DNA of 64,000 nt, from positions 1-64,000 of the forward strand of contig JAACJK010000005.1 in NCBI GenBank assembly GCA_013368325.1, read 5' to 3'. Numbering within the stretch: the first letter of the stretch is position 1; each line of letters starts with the position of its first letter. A program made the position numbers and the translations under genes. Positions 33,189 to 43,389 of the stretch are shown here, piece after piece. Source of the stretch: Ephemerocybe angulata (lineage: Eukaryota; Basidiomycota; Agaricomycetes; Agaricales; Psathyrellaceae). The notes beneath the pieces are model-generated. The model was not told the origin of the DNA. It was given only the letters and a program-made list of their open reading frames with translations, and did no database searches.

Positions 33189-34530
33189 AAAGCCGAGCGG
33201 AAATGACCGAGCACACAGCTGGGTCATAGTCTCCCGCAAGTTGAGAAGACAACAAGCGAGGGTGGGGATGTAGGCAGTACGAAGCATCCCTTATTGCTTG
33301 TGGTGAGATCGAAAGGCTCACGGACGCCCGCCCATTACGGCGCGCGTGCATTTCTAATCCACAGTCTTCCTTTTGTAGACTCAAAGATTCACTTAACCTA
33401 TGAGCAATTCCCGTTGCGCGAGGGTCGTGTTAGAATATATCTTGTATATTAGGCCGACGCGTAGACTGGCAGGATGGAATGACAAAGGGCGTGTATCTAT
33501 TATTACCCATAGATTAAGGAAATTCGCGAGTTCATTTGTCTCTGTTTGCCTCTAGTAGGACACTATCGTCCTGCAATGATTCCAGATTTGTCCGGATTCG
33601 TGCTTCATAACGCGGAACCACATCTGCGTTGTGAAGGCCATAACTTGGGTTCATAGAAGATTGAGAGTGCGCGCCTATGAATATAACTCCACTCGAGTTT
33701 CGGTCACTTCGAGGATCGAGGTTCACCTTTGTCCTGACTTTGAAGCCCCCTAGCTCCTCATCTCAGAGTCCGAATTAGATAGGCCTTATATCATATGTTC
33801 CCATTAAATATACCCAGTTCCTTCGCCGTTTTTCATGTGGCGTCTGCACTTCCGGAAAGTAACCTTTTTGAGCGAGCTTGGCCGAGCCTGTCCCTGCCAA
33901 AGGTTACTCCCATTTTCACCGCCAACTCGTCGATTTCTTGGGCCGCATGTGAGGGCCAATATGTGGGAAGTACTATGTGCTTGTATTGTATCTTTTCGAG
34001 AGGGCAACAGACTAAAAGAAAGAAAGGGATCTGAGCACAGTTAATACAGACTTATCCCTTCTTTGTGAAGGTGACAAAGAGAACAATCCCCGCAGCGTCA
34101 CTCTCGATATTCTTAGTACTTACCGTTGGCGCGTTGATATAACTCCGGGGAGAGCACATGTTTCTTTATTCTAGAATCTTCCTCCCCTCCCGAAGGGGAC
34201 CTCGTACTTACTGGGATTCGGGGAATCCTCATGTACGCGCTTATACTTTTGCACGTTTGATAATCCAAAATGGCAGCCGGTATTTCCAAATTGGCGGGTT
34301 CCATACATTACCATAATAGATTATGGCTCCGCGACGATCCAGATCATACAGCGTGGGAGTGAACCCATCATCTTATTCTCCCTCATGATGAGAAACATTG
34401 AATTCTTTGCGTTGAAAGCACGGTTACAGGCTTTATTTCTCTTTTGGGCCTGTTCGGTGCAGCCTCAGCTCCGAAACTCGCGACTGTGTCTTGGCCTCCA
34501 TGCTCCGTCATGATCAGACCCTGGCCAGTT
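33189..34530. other. No supportable gene
   Basis: Short frames without domains on both strands. Confidence 0.4.
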
Positions 34531-34730
34531 GCTGTATTCACCGGTTCCAAATATTGTGAACATAATTCCAAAAATACCAATGAGTCGCAGTCAGTCATGC
34601 AGGGTCCTATCGAAGGTACTGTGTATTCACAGGTTCCAAATATTGTGAACAAAATTCCGAAACTGCGACTCGGCTCACTCCGAATGGAGCGGCGTCGTAG
34701 CCATGCCCTCAGGGTCCTATCGAAGGTGCA
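34531..34730. repeat. Tandem duplication in the promoter of the secreted-protein gene
   Basis: Two adjacent units each carry TATTCAC, GGTTCCAAATATTGTGAACA, AATTCC(A/G)AAA and AGGGTCCTATCGAAGGT. The second unit ends just before the TATA-like element. Confidence 0.65.
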
Positions 34731-34731
34731 C

Positions 34732-34739
34732 TTAAAAGG
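34732..34739 (+). promoter_or_regulatory. TATA-like element of the secreted-protein gene
   Basis: TTAAAAGG about 104 bp upstream of the ATG at 34843, in ordinary fungal core-promoter range. Confidence 0.4.
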
Positions 34740-34925
34740 CGGGCCGCCTGCAGCAGTTTTTACACAACCAACGCCAGCACACGGGGCACACCCACTACTT
34801 CTCACATCGAAACTATCGCCTTATCTCGACTACCTCGCTATTATGAGACTCGCATTCGTCCCTGCTCTGACCGCGCTCGCCTTCGGCGTCGCCTCCACAT
34901 TCACCACGGCGCACGCCTACGCTGT

Positions 34926-35108
34926 TGTAAGGGGGGAAGACCTCAACCGCCCACAATGAACAAGATCCAGTTATATTGGGTTACTTATTCTATGTGTGTA
35001 TATGGTTGAGCGTGAAGAGCGTCGATACGCTCCTCGCGCGTCAAGAGTCTCTAAGATAAATAGGGACAAACAACGGAACGGAGGTAGCCGTTCCGATGGT
35101 CCCTTACA
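34926..35108 (-). repeat. LTR (3' LTR in element orientation)
   Basis: 183 bp, TG...CA ends. Differs from the other LTR at only a handful of positions. Confidence 0.85.
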
Positions 35109-35524
35109 CTCTCCCCCTCCGGATCGTGAAACGATCCGCAGATAGAAGAGAGAAGTAATGTAATGTAAATGAACTAATAAGAAGTTAAAGTTGAATGAGG
35201 TATGGTGAAAGAACAATATAGCGATGATAGCGTGAAAGTCGAAACAGAGTGATAGCAAAGGGAAATATAGACATAACAGAGTCCAGACATGAGAGCAATG
35301 CATGAGAACAGGCGGCAAGAGAGAAAAAAATCGGGAAAAGCGAGGTAAACATGCCATGGAGGGAAGACATAACCCGAGACATAAAACAACGAACGGTAAT
35401 GAATAATGGGGAAACACGACGGCCAAGAGAAACATGAGAATGGCGAAGAAGAAATGGAAAGGCTGAGTGAATGGCGAGTGGTGCGTATGCACGCTCCCCC
35501 TCAGACGAAGCCCACACCTCGGAG

Positions 35525-36750
35525 TTACTCATCCGAGTCGTGATACGAGTGCTCACCTAAGCCGTCGCTGTAATCCTCGTCCCCGCTGTAGCCATGAGGT
35601 CCGTCCAACCCGGACAAGTCTGACGCATCCTCCGAGTCACTGCTCTCATAGGCCTTCGAGTCGGCGTACACCGCGGTGCTGCCGTCCTCGTATCCCTCCT
35701 GGTACCCCTCCCCAACACCTTCACTGTACCCGTCACTAACACCATCCCCATACCCTTCCTCGTATGTGTCGCGAAGGTTAGGCTCCCAGCCCATCTCGTA
35801 GTCATCCTCGCTGTCATATGCATGGCTCGGGTGGGGGTTGTCCCGGTCGTCGGTGCTGGTGCTCGGGTGGATCCGGTCCTGGGGCGTGCATGTTTTGATG
35901 CACATGAACACCTCCGTCTGCGCAAAGGGTTGGGTGCTCATTGCCCAAGGCCGAGGCCCATCGTCGATGGTGTCCGAGTCGAGGTCCGAGCCAGCGAAGG
36001 TTACGCTGGCCATGGGTTTGGTCCGTGCTAGGGTGCGAGGGGCTTGCGTCGGCCGTTGTTGACAGAGCTTGGGTGGGAGCACGAGCGAGGGCGCGGGTGA
36101 GGCGACAGGCACCGGCTCAGGCCACGCCATCTCTCCCTTCATCAACGCGAAGAGCTGTTCGCCACTCAGAGGTGCCATTCTGAGCTCTCGAGCCCGGTCG
36201 ATGATCTCCTGCATAATGGCCAATGACTTTGACGAAGCCAGCGGGGTGGATGGCATTTGTCCAACTTGGCTCGTTGGCGCTCGTAGCGGTGCTTTTCCTG
36301 GAGGTGGCGGCAGAGCAGTGGGGGTCGCGAGTGGAGGATGGGGCACAGCGTTGGCATTGACAATGACATTGCGATGACAGGACTCGTAGAGGTGAGAGAG
36401 GCGGACCCATCCATGACCTTGTCAACCATTTGATCGATATGACCGTCGAGCACCCTCCCAATGACTTCCCACTGCCACTCCTCCACTGACGTCCGAACAG
36501 GATCCACGTTCCGGAATAGTCTGCGAAGACTGTCACGTAAAACTGGATGCAGGGGGCATGTGAGCTCGCTTGGAAGGTCGTTTGCTCCTTCAAGCTCCCG
36601 CTGGAGCGCCGTAGCACGCCTGAGTGCCGCCGCGAAGTCGTCGTTGGTGGGTGAAGGTGAAGCCACCTTGCCGCTTTCCGATACCAGTATCTTCCAGAGC
36701 TCCTCCTGATACAGCCCCCAAACCGTGCTGGCATGCACGGCTTCGGCGGC
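35525..36750 (-). CDS. Unrecognised acidic protein encoded by the small LTR element
   Basis: Reading begins just after a minus-strand CTTCTCTAG (possible splice acceptor) at about 36750 with a helical segment containing TVWGLYQEELWKILVSE and RDSLRRLFRNVDPVRTSVEE. At about 36408, at a GGG run, the sensible frame shifts by one to WVRLSHLYESCHRNVIVNA and continues to the stop at 35525. The C-terminal third is strongly acidic with a degenerate Gly-Tyr repeat (EEGYGDGVSDGYSEGVGE, GYQEGYEDG) and many Asp/Ser. No Gag zinc knuckle or enzyme motif is visible. It may be a Gag-like structural protein, a captured host gene, or a dedicated helper. There is no clear ATG at the start, and the frame change may be mutation or sequencing error. 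Confidence 0.5.
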
Positions 36751-37064
36751 CTAGAGAAGACCCGGTCGTACCTCTGTAACCCCTTCCTCGTCCCTCTCTC
36801 TCATCTCCTCCTCCCTTCCGGCACGCCCATCGTTCTTGTTCCTATCCAAGACCCTTCGGTTGGTTTGGATTTCATGCTGCATGCTTCATTTGGCTGGTTT
36901 CTGGTGGTTCAGGTCTGATGTGGCTTTTAAATGTATCGAGGCGCGTCGCAACATCGGGGGGGGTGGTCAAAGCGCATCGGAGCGGAATGTCGGCGTGTGA
37001 CGTATGAGTCAGGTAGAGTAAAGAGAGGAGAGAAAAGGCGAAGGAATCTGGTTGTTCAAAAATG

Positions 37065-37247
37065 TGTAAGGGGGGAAGACCTCAACCGCACACAATGAAC
37101 AAGATCCAGTTATATTGGGTTACTTATTCTATGTGGGTATATGTTTGAGCGTGAGGAGCGTCGATACGCTCCTCGCGCATCAAGAGTCTCTAAGATAAAT
37201 AGCCACAAACAACAGAACGGAGGTAGCCGTTCCGATGGTCCCTTACA
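37065..37247 (-). repeat. LTR (5' LTR in element orientation)
   Basis: 183 bp, same ends as the LTR at 34926-35108. Confidence 0.85.
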
Positions 37248-37363
37248 GCTGTGAGCCACTGCATTTTCTATATCCTGTGACTAGACTAACATTACCCCTG
37301 GAATAGAACCATGATAACTTGGCCGCTCGTTCCATCATCGACCCCAGCTCAAACACCCTAGAT

Positions 37364-37671
37364 GTAGTGATAACCACGGGTTGCGGAACCCGCACGGGTT
37401 CGCGGGTTGTACCCCGTGGGGTGCGGGTGCGGGTGGGCGTTTCCCTACCCGTCCCCTACAAAACGAGCCCTCAAACGTCCAAATCGGACAGAAACTGGCC
37501 GAGATATGGCTCGTTTATGTCCTAGGATATAAATGAATCATATCTCGGCCAAATCTCATCCGATTTGGCCGTTCTAGGGCTCGTTTTGACGGGTAAAACC
37601 GCGGGTTTGCGGGTAGGGTTGGCCCCGGGTGCGGGTGCGGGTTGCTGCGCCGTGACCCGGGGTTGACCCGT
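37364..37671. repeat. GC-rich fold-back (inverted repeat) element
   Basis: The left half contains GCGGGTGCGGGTGGGCG, AAAACGAGCCCT and GGCCGAGATATG. The right half contains the reverse complements, CATATCTCGGCC, AGGGCTCGTTTT and GGGTGCGGGTGCGGGTTG in mirrored order. Pairing runs over most of each half. It interrupts exon 2 of the secreted-protein gene. There is no coding capacity, and the TSD is unclear because the right end merges with an inverted LTR fragment. Confidence 0.55.
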
Positions 37672-37740
37672 AATAAGTAGGCTGACCAGTGTTCACGACA
37701 TCTAGGCTAGATGTCGTGAACACTGGTCAGCCTACTTATT
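37672..37740. repeat. Perfect 34-bp inverted repeat at the left end of element A
   Basis: Arms 37672-37705 and 37707-37740 are exact reverse complements around a single G at 37706. Each arm carries the first 29 bp of the element A LTR (starting TGTCGTGAACACTGGTC), so two LTR starts lie head to head, separated by TCTAGGCTAGA. Confidence 0.85.
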
Positions 37741-38198
37741 TTCTCTTATTTTCCTTTCATTTCTTCCTTTACTATTTATTCGTGCGCATTCCTGCACACT
37801 CTTGCACACCTTTGCACACCCTTGCACACCTTCACACTGCCTTGGCTCTTCTGAGCTTTCCCCTCACTTCATGCACAGCACGTTCACACCCAATTCACAC
37901 CTTGTTCACACCTTTGTTCTCAGGCGCACTGCCCGCGCGCTGCCTTTTAGTCATATCGACTCATATGGACTCTATTGTTCTCTGGATCATTCTATTGTTC
38001 TATTTTCGTTCGAGACCATCTGGACACATATATACTCGTAGCTACTCGTTCATTATTCCCCACTTGATCTCTTTGACTATACAGGTACATAGTTGCTTCA
38101 CTCCTATTTCCTGTATTCTATTTACCTTTGACTATACAGCTCTTGTATCTGCATCACTGCTCGTCGCTCGTCCGACATCAGCCGGCGTCTTCGCCACA
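37712..38198 (+). repeat. Element A left LTR (487 bp)
   Basis: Starts TGTCGTGAACACTGG and ends TTCGCCACA. The same sequence recurs at 52110-52636. It contains a GT-AG intron-like segment between two copies of TTTGACTATACAG (38085-38139). Confidence 0.8.
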
Positions 38199-38202
38199 TT
38201 AG

Positions 38203-39903
38203 ATCAAGTCCTCCCAACTGCGCCGACGTCCATCGTCCTCGCAGCCCCTGCTAGCCGGCACCATCGCGCCCACCTGTTCCCCCTCACCTGCAACCTCTGA
38301 CGGCTCTGAACCGGACAGCTGTGCACCGTACCTTCACGGCCTACAGATCGACTCCGCCTACCTCCGATCCACCACCGATCCAGTCTTCTCCTCAGTCTAC
38401 TGGTACATCGACCGAAACGGCTCAACTGTCTACACCGACTGCACAGAACAACCCTGCCCCCATGCTAAGGAAACCCAGGATTCTATCCCAGGCTTCTACC
38501 TCTCTGGTCTTCGTGGAGAACTAGTCCTACCACTAGTCCCACAGTACCTGCACCCTACCAGCCTGCCTAGTCGCGTCCCACCCCCATCGTCACCACCGCC
38601 GCCGCACTCCCCAAAGCTCCCTGACTACCCAAGTCCACCTCCTGCCATGTCGGACGAGCGCATCGAAGCCCTCTTCACGAGGCTCATAGAAGCCCAGACG
38701 AAGACCAACGACCAGTTGACCGCGCTGGCCGCAGCTCAAAACCAAGCCCGATCTGCACCTGCACCTGTTCCAGCCACCAACACCACCCAGGTTGGGGCTG
38801 TCAACATGTCCACCGGCTCCAGTATGGCTCGCCTGGAGCCTTTCAAAGGAGGTTCCACCGACGCCTGTCGATTCCTCCAGTACTACACCATGTGGGTCCG
38901 ATCGAAGGAAGCTCCCCTCAACAAGCTCAACACTACCACCGGCTTCCACGAGATTGCTTCCGAGCAGTGGATCATCCATGCCCTCTCGCTCCTGCAGGGG
39001 GAAGCCGCGATATGGGATGTCCGCTACCTCCAAGACATCGAGGCCCATGCCACCACCCAAGCCGCCACTGCAGCCGCTACCGCTGTCCCCGTCACCCCTT
39101 TCCCCTTCAGCGGATCGTGGGACGAGTTCGTCAAGGCCTTCAAGGCCCGCTTCATGGCCTCGGACGACAACGCCGAAGCCCAGAGGGAACTCGAGTCCAT
39201 CACCCAGGGCAACAAGACAGTTGCACAGTACGCAGCGCGCTTCCAGGAGGTCTCCGGACGCATGGACTACTCCGAGTCGGACCTTGGCCATCGCTTCAAG
39301 CAGGGCCTCTCCAAGGACGCCCGTGCCTGGTTGACCATGGCCTCCTTCGCCAAAGCACCCGCCACCTTCGAGGAGCTTGTCCAGCTCGCCATCAAGGTTG
39401 ACTTCCACATGCGCGACAGCATGGTGGAAGGCCCTCGTACCAGGGGTTCCACTGCCTAATCCCCTCCCACTGCCGCTCGCGACCCCTACGCCATGGATGT
39501 CGACGCTAGTCGAAGCTCGATGGCTCACACCCGCGAAGACTTCACCAAGCTCATGCGAGGTCGCTGCTATGGGTGCGGCTCCAAGGCCCACCTGAAGTCG
39601 GCGGGAGGCCACGAGGCCACCAAGTGTGGATACTGCGCCCGCATCGGGCACATTGAGGGCGTCTGCCAGGACAAGTACCTTGGCAACGAGAGAGGCCGAG
39701 GAGCACGACGCTCCCAGAAGGCAGCTGCCACGACCAGCGACACCCCCTTCACCCTCTTCCCAGGCGAGGCCTCTGTCCCCAACGTCCCGTCCCCTGCCCC
39801 TTTGACGACGCCCGAGGACCCCAGGTTTGCATGCCTGGAGGCTGCCCTCGCTGAGCAGAATCGACTCTTTGGGCTCCTTGCCAACGACAAGCCGGGTTTT
39901 TGA
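38203..39903 (+). CDS. Element A Gag (one internal stop)
   Basis: Structural capsid/nucleocapsid precursor. The frame is open from 38203, right behind the LTR, through a conserved N-terminal module (YTDCTEQPCPHAKET, LRGELVLPLVPQYL). The first ATG is only at 38647 (MSDERIEALFTRLIEAQ). The capsid-like retrotransposon Gag region covers about 38830-39430 (FSGSWDEFVKAFKARFMA, YSESDLGHRFKQGLS). A TAA at 39457-39459 interrupts the frame. It resumes with a DPYAMDVDAS linker and two zinc knuckles, an expanded one (CYGCGSKAHLKS...C) and a canonical CGYCARIGHIEGVC. Stop at 39901-39903. A single C-to-T change could explain the internal stop. Confidence 0.75.
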
Positions 39904-40079
39904 AGCGGGTGCCCGTCCGTGCTGCCGCACGCATACCCATCGCTATGTGTTCCACCTCCTCCTATGACTCCATCTCATCATGTACCATTAGTTCTATTCG
40001 TGAAATCGATCCTACTTCAGACCATTTCTGACTACGAATAACACTGAGAGGTCGCAACAGGAGCACTAGCTCAGCAGCC

Positions 40080-40608
40080 ATGATAGATTGTGGGGCTACC
40101 GCCCTCTTTCTTGACCACCCCTTTGTCCTAAAGCATCACATCACAACCTTCCCGCTCCATCACCCCATCCTCCTTCGCAACATTGATGGCTCCCCAAACA
40201 CCGCCGGGGACATCACCCACTTTGCACGTCTTCACCTCACGGTCGGACCCCACAACCGCTGGACAGACTTTCTTGTCACTGACCTAGGAGGCGAGAACAT
40301 CATCCTGGGACTCCCCTGGCTTCGCCAGGTTAACCCAGAGATTGACTGGACAAAGGGTATTGTGCACATCAACCCCCGAGCCACCATTGAGGATATTCCG
40401 GAGGACCCGAACCCAAGCTATGCGCTGGGGGACCTGTCCAACGGATCTATCCTGGAAGAGATCTATGCCTCGAGCGCACCCCCAGACACCATCATATCCG
40501 TTCCAGAGCTCCTAGCTTCACGCCGTCATCCCCGCGCCTCGGTAGAGGAGGTGCCGGAGGAAAGACATCCGTGTTTGGACTTAGGGGAACCCTCTGACGG
40601 AGCGATTC
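40080..40608 (+). CDS. Element A protease region of pol (truncated by B1)
   Basis: The aspartic-protease motif is LxDxG-like, here MIDCGATALFLDHPF, followed by the flap/dimer region and ILGLPWLRQVNPEIDW, typical of Ty3/Gypsy proteases that process Gag and Pol. The frame reads LEEIYASS-type linker repeats and is cut at 40608 by the B1 insertion. The stop at 40623-40625 is contributed by the LTR. Pol is in a different frame from Gag (offset -1). Confidence 0.75.
40604..40608. repeat. Target-site duplication GATTC (left)
   Basis: Matches 49012-49016 on the other side of B1. Rejoining the two flanks at this site gives the expected ILEEIYAS linker text. Confidence 0.9.
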
Positions 40609-40870
40609 TGTTACGCCCTGGATGATCTATTTATTCTTTTCCTTTTCTTTTCTTTTCCCTTTATTTCTCGTCTTTCATTTCTCTACTTTTCTATTATTTA
40701 CAAGACGCGTCTCGATCATGTGACACAGCACGTGCGATCACATGCACAAGTCACCTGCTACATCACGGGACCAGCACAGCATCAGTCAGCGCCTCAGTCA
40801 GCATGACATCATATGCACAGCACTTGCACAGCTCTTCGACTCATACACAGTCATTCCTTACATAGCATTC

Positions 40871-42705
40871 GAGTGCTCGTAGATCGGTAAGTTTCGATTT
40901 GGCAAAAAGTACCGTCATGGTCACATCAGACGGTTTACCGATCATACTGCTGGGTATGTTATCTGCCAGCCCATTACCCGATTTGGACACCCCCTTACAG
41001 TGAGGGACATCTCTTGCTGCCATGCGGCTACGCTGGGCCATGACTTTTTGTATGAATACTTCATAGGTGTATATACAGCTATTCTACTAATTTTTATTGG
41101 TTCAGACCTTGTGAATAACCCCCGGAAGAGCGAATGGCAGATAACATGGCGGCACAGCCACATGTTATCTGCCAGTCCCTCGACCGGATTTGGCAATGTT
41201 ATCTGCCAGGGGCATCCACGATTTCGCACATTGACGGGCTTTCGCTCGGGCTTTCGCTGCGCAGATTCACTTGAGCTGTGAAACATAATATCTAGCATGG
41301 ATTAAGATACTACCTTGAGAGAATTGGCTTGCTACGGCAATGAGATGTATCACTATAGCAGAATTAGAGTAGCAATCACCCTTTTGAACAGTGCCCGCCG
41401 CGAGGTGCCCGAAATTTTGGGACTACGGTCCTCTGTTTATCATAAATTTCTTCAAATATGGGTGTAATCCTATGCAGAGGGTCCTCTGAGCACATTTTAA
41501 AGTATTCAGAATGATTGAGAAGAGCGCAGGAAGGCTTAGCTAACCTCCCCTTTCTTTATTTCTTTTTGTTGTTTTGATACCCAGTACTATGGTCGGAAAA
41601 CCCATCAGACTGCTCTCCCAACGGGAAGGCCCAATGTAGAGCCCCGGGATAGGGTTTGAAGGGTGGGAATCAAGTCCCAGGATGGAAGGGAGGGTGAACA
41701 GGGGCGTTGGGGGACTGGGAGCACGGATGTATTGGGAATTGGGTGCGGGAGGACAGGTTTTATGTACCTCAATACCTGAAATATACTTCAATAAATGATG
41801 CATAAGTCTTAATGAGGATTGACTTGAGGCGCTAGAAGCGGGTAGCTGCTGGGGCTGTACAAGGAGCCACAACGATAGCAGGCCGAGTGGCAGAGGACAT
41901 GTGGAGAGATAGGTGCGGTAGGGTATGTTTTTTTAGAGTATTTTATAGCTAATTTCGATGGTCCCTCGTGTTGCGGTGTCGCTGCACGTTGCTGGTCCTC
42001 TGGTCAACTCAAGGAAACTAGCTATGACCGTTCAACCTTAGCACCAAGGCGATTTCTGCGGGAATGGTCATAATTTGTGCGTATAATATGCTGCCTTATT
42101 TACAGTAGTGACCATATGCCACTGACTGCACTCCGTGCCCTTCAGAATGTCGTGACGCGACGCGACGCATTGGGTGCCTATTCCGACACAGCCACGTAAT
42201 TGGCATGAAGCGGCAGAAAATGTTCTCGAGGTTGTCGCTTGGTAGATAGGTAGCTTATTAGAGTTGATTTGGACTGCATGCAGCACCCAAAAGCACGCCT
42301 CATTGGCTATGGTACACAATCTCTCTGTGCCCCTTTGCAAGCCGGCTCCCCTCATGTTGAGCGGGTTTCAACCGGTTAGCCACGGAGAAGTAGCACTCTC
42401 AAATTCTTCTTCTAGTCATACTATTTAGACTACAATACCATCTCATATCATTTATTGAAGTCTATGTCACCTACTGAAGTACATACAACACCCTCCTCCC
42501 ACCCCCAATGCCCAAACACCCCTGTTCACCCTCCCTTCCATCCTGGGACTTGATTCCCACCCTTCGAACCCGATTCCAGGGCTCTACATTGGGCCTTCCC
42601 GTCGGGAGAGGCGGGAGAGGCGGGCGTTTCATCCCCATCACAGGGTCTGATGTGACCGTGACCATAAGTTTCCCAAATCGAAACTTACCGATCGTACTGG
42701 GACTC
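40871..42705. mobile_element. Mutator-like non-autonomous DNA element, 1835 bp
   Basis: The ends are inverted (GAGTGCTCGTAGATCGGTAAG on the left; the reverse complement of the right end reads GAGTCCCAGTACGATCGGTA) and similarity continues for about 60 bp, including GTTTCGATTTGG and TCACATCAGAC. The flanking 9-bp direct repeat is ATAGCATTC (40862-40870 and 42706-42714). No transposase domain is recognised. A second inverted pair of about 170 bp lies inside (41590-41800 against 42445-42625), and the ATGTTATCTGCCAG motif occurs several times in both orientations at 40955-41215. It may therefore be a composite of more than one element. Confidence 0.75.
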
Positions 42706-42783
42706 ATAGCATTCCACAGCTTCTGCACAGTATGTACAGCCTCGTATAGCCATAGTCACGTCACGGTCACGAAGCATAGCAGT

Positions 42784-42790
42784 ATATAAC
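42784..42790 (+). promoter_or_regulatory. TATA box in B1 left LTR
   Basis: TATATAA in the LTR. The same box occurs in every B LTR (48846-48852, 55118-55124, 61371-61377) and marks the U3 core promoter. Confidence 0.6.
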
Positions 42791-43389
42791 CTAGGTAGAT
42801 CTCACTGTATTTCCCCAGTCTTTAGCTGGTCAATATCACGGCCTTGTCTACAAGTCTCTTGCCTTGATTCTCTCACCTCTTCTCTCTCTCTCTCGTCTTC
42901 TGTCCTAAGTTAGGGTTAGCAGCGCACCATACCGATCGTTCGCTGACAATAGCTAAAGACTTCTTCTTCGTCGCCGATCACCTCGATGCTCGACACCATC
43001 ACCACTCTCAACAACCATCAAACCTTGCCCGCGCTTAGGCATGTGTTCCCTTATTCCATTTTCACACTATCCTCTTTTATCCCAAGCAACAAGCTAAGAA
43101 CCTGGTAACCGGTACTCAGAGTGATCAAGAGCTACGGCTCGGGCTTAGTTTACAAATTCCCCTTTTTACCCCTTTTCTCCTGCCCAATTAGGCCCTTTGT
43201 AGTTTGTCAACGGTCACTCTAGTCTATGTAGACACATTCCGTAAGAGCCGCCATCTCGGAGATAGCAACTCGATCTCCACGACCTCAAGCAAATCGCATT
43301 GCGTAGACTGTACGGTATATCCTGCAGCCTGACGCATAGGATCGGACCGAGTATCTGCACAAGCAACCCCCTATCTCACATCGCCTACC

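Larger units (their letters stand above)
34926..37247 (-). mobile_element. Non-autonomous LTR retrotransposon with private ORF, 2322 bp
   Basis: Two near-identical 183-bp LTRs, TGTAAG...TTACA (34926-35108 and 37065-37247), are flanked by the 5-bp TSD GCTGT (34921-34925 and 37248-37252). A polypurine tract on the minus strand (GGAGGGGGAGAG, plus-strand 35109-35120) lies next to the left LTR, so the element is oriented on the minus strand. No protease, reverse transcriptase, RNase H or integrase motif is present. The internal region carries an unrelated ORF (separate entry). It resembles TRIM/TR-GAG-type elements that depend on an autonomous partner. The primer-binding site was not recognised. 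Confidence 0.85.
34843..37363 (+). pseudogene. Small secreted-protein gene, interrupted by an LTR element and a fold-back
   Basis: Exon 1 (34843-34923) encodes a classic signal peptide, MRLAFVPALTALAFGVASTF followed by TTAHAYA. The next bases, GCTGT, are the target duplication of the LTR element at 34926-37247. Downstream of the element the second GCTGT continues as GTGAGC...GACTAAC...GGAATAG, which is a complete 56-nt intron. Exon 2 starts at 37307 (NHDNLAARSIIDPSSNTLDV), in frame with exon 1. So the insertion lies across the exon 1 / intron 1 border. Exon 2 then runs into a GC-rich fold-back at about 37364 and Gypsy element A, and its end is lost. The mature protein is not recognised. Before the insertions it would have been a small secreted protein. 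Confidence 0.6.
40609..42948 (+). repeat. B1 left LTR, split by a 1.84-kb insertion
   Basis: LTR parts 40609-40870 and 42715-42948, plus one copy of the 9-bp target repeat. Without the insert it is about 496 bp. A TATATAA box is at 42784-42790. The 3' end carries GTTAGGGTTAG, a telomere-like motif. Confidence 0.85.

Noticed and set aside
37689..38300. 203-codon ORF across the element A LTR
   Set aside because: The frame crosses the LTR border and ends without any domain. Its first part is discussed only as a possible spliced leader for Gag.
38590..39930. 446-codon minus-strand open frame opposite element A gag
   Set aside because: It lies exactly antisense to gag, is Gly/Leu/Arg-rich without domains, and is a codon-usage shadow of the GC-rich gag frame.
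40709..40860. Small ORFs repeated in each B LTR (for example 48649-48852, 54921-55124, 61174-61377)
   Set aside because: They are LTR promoter sequence repeated by transposition. No evidence of translation.
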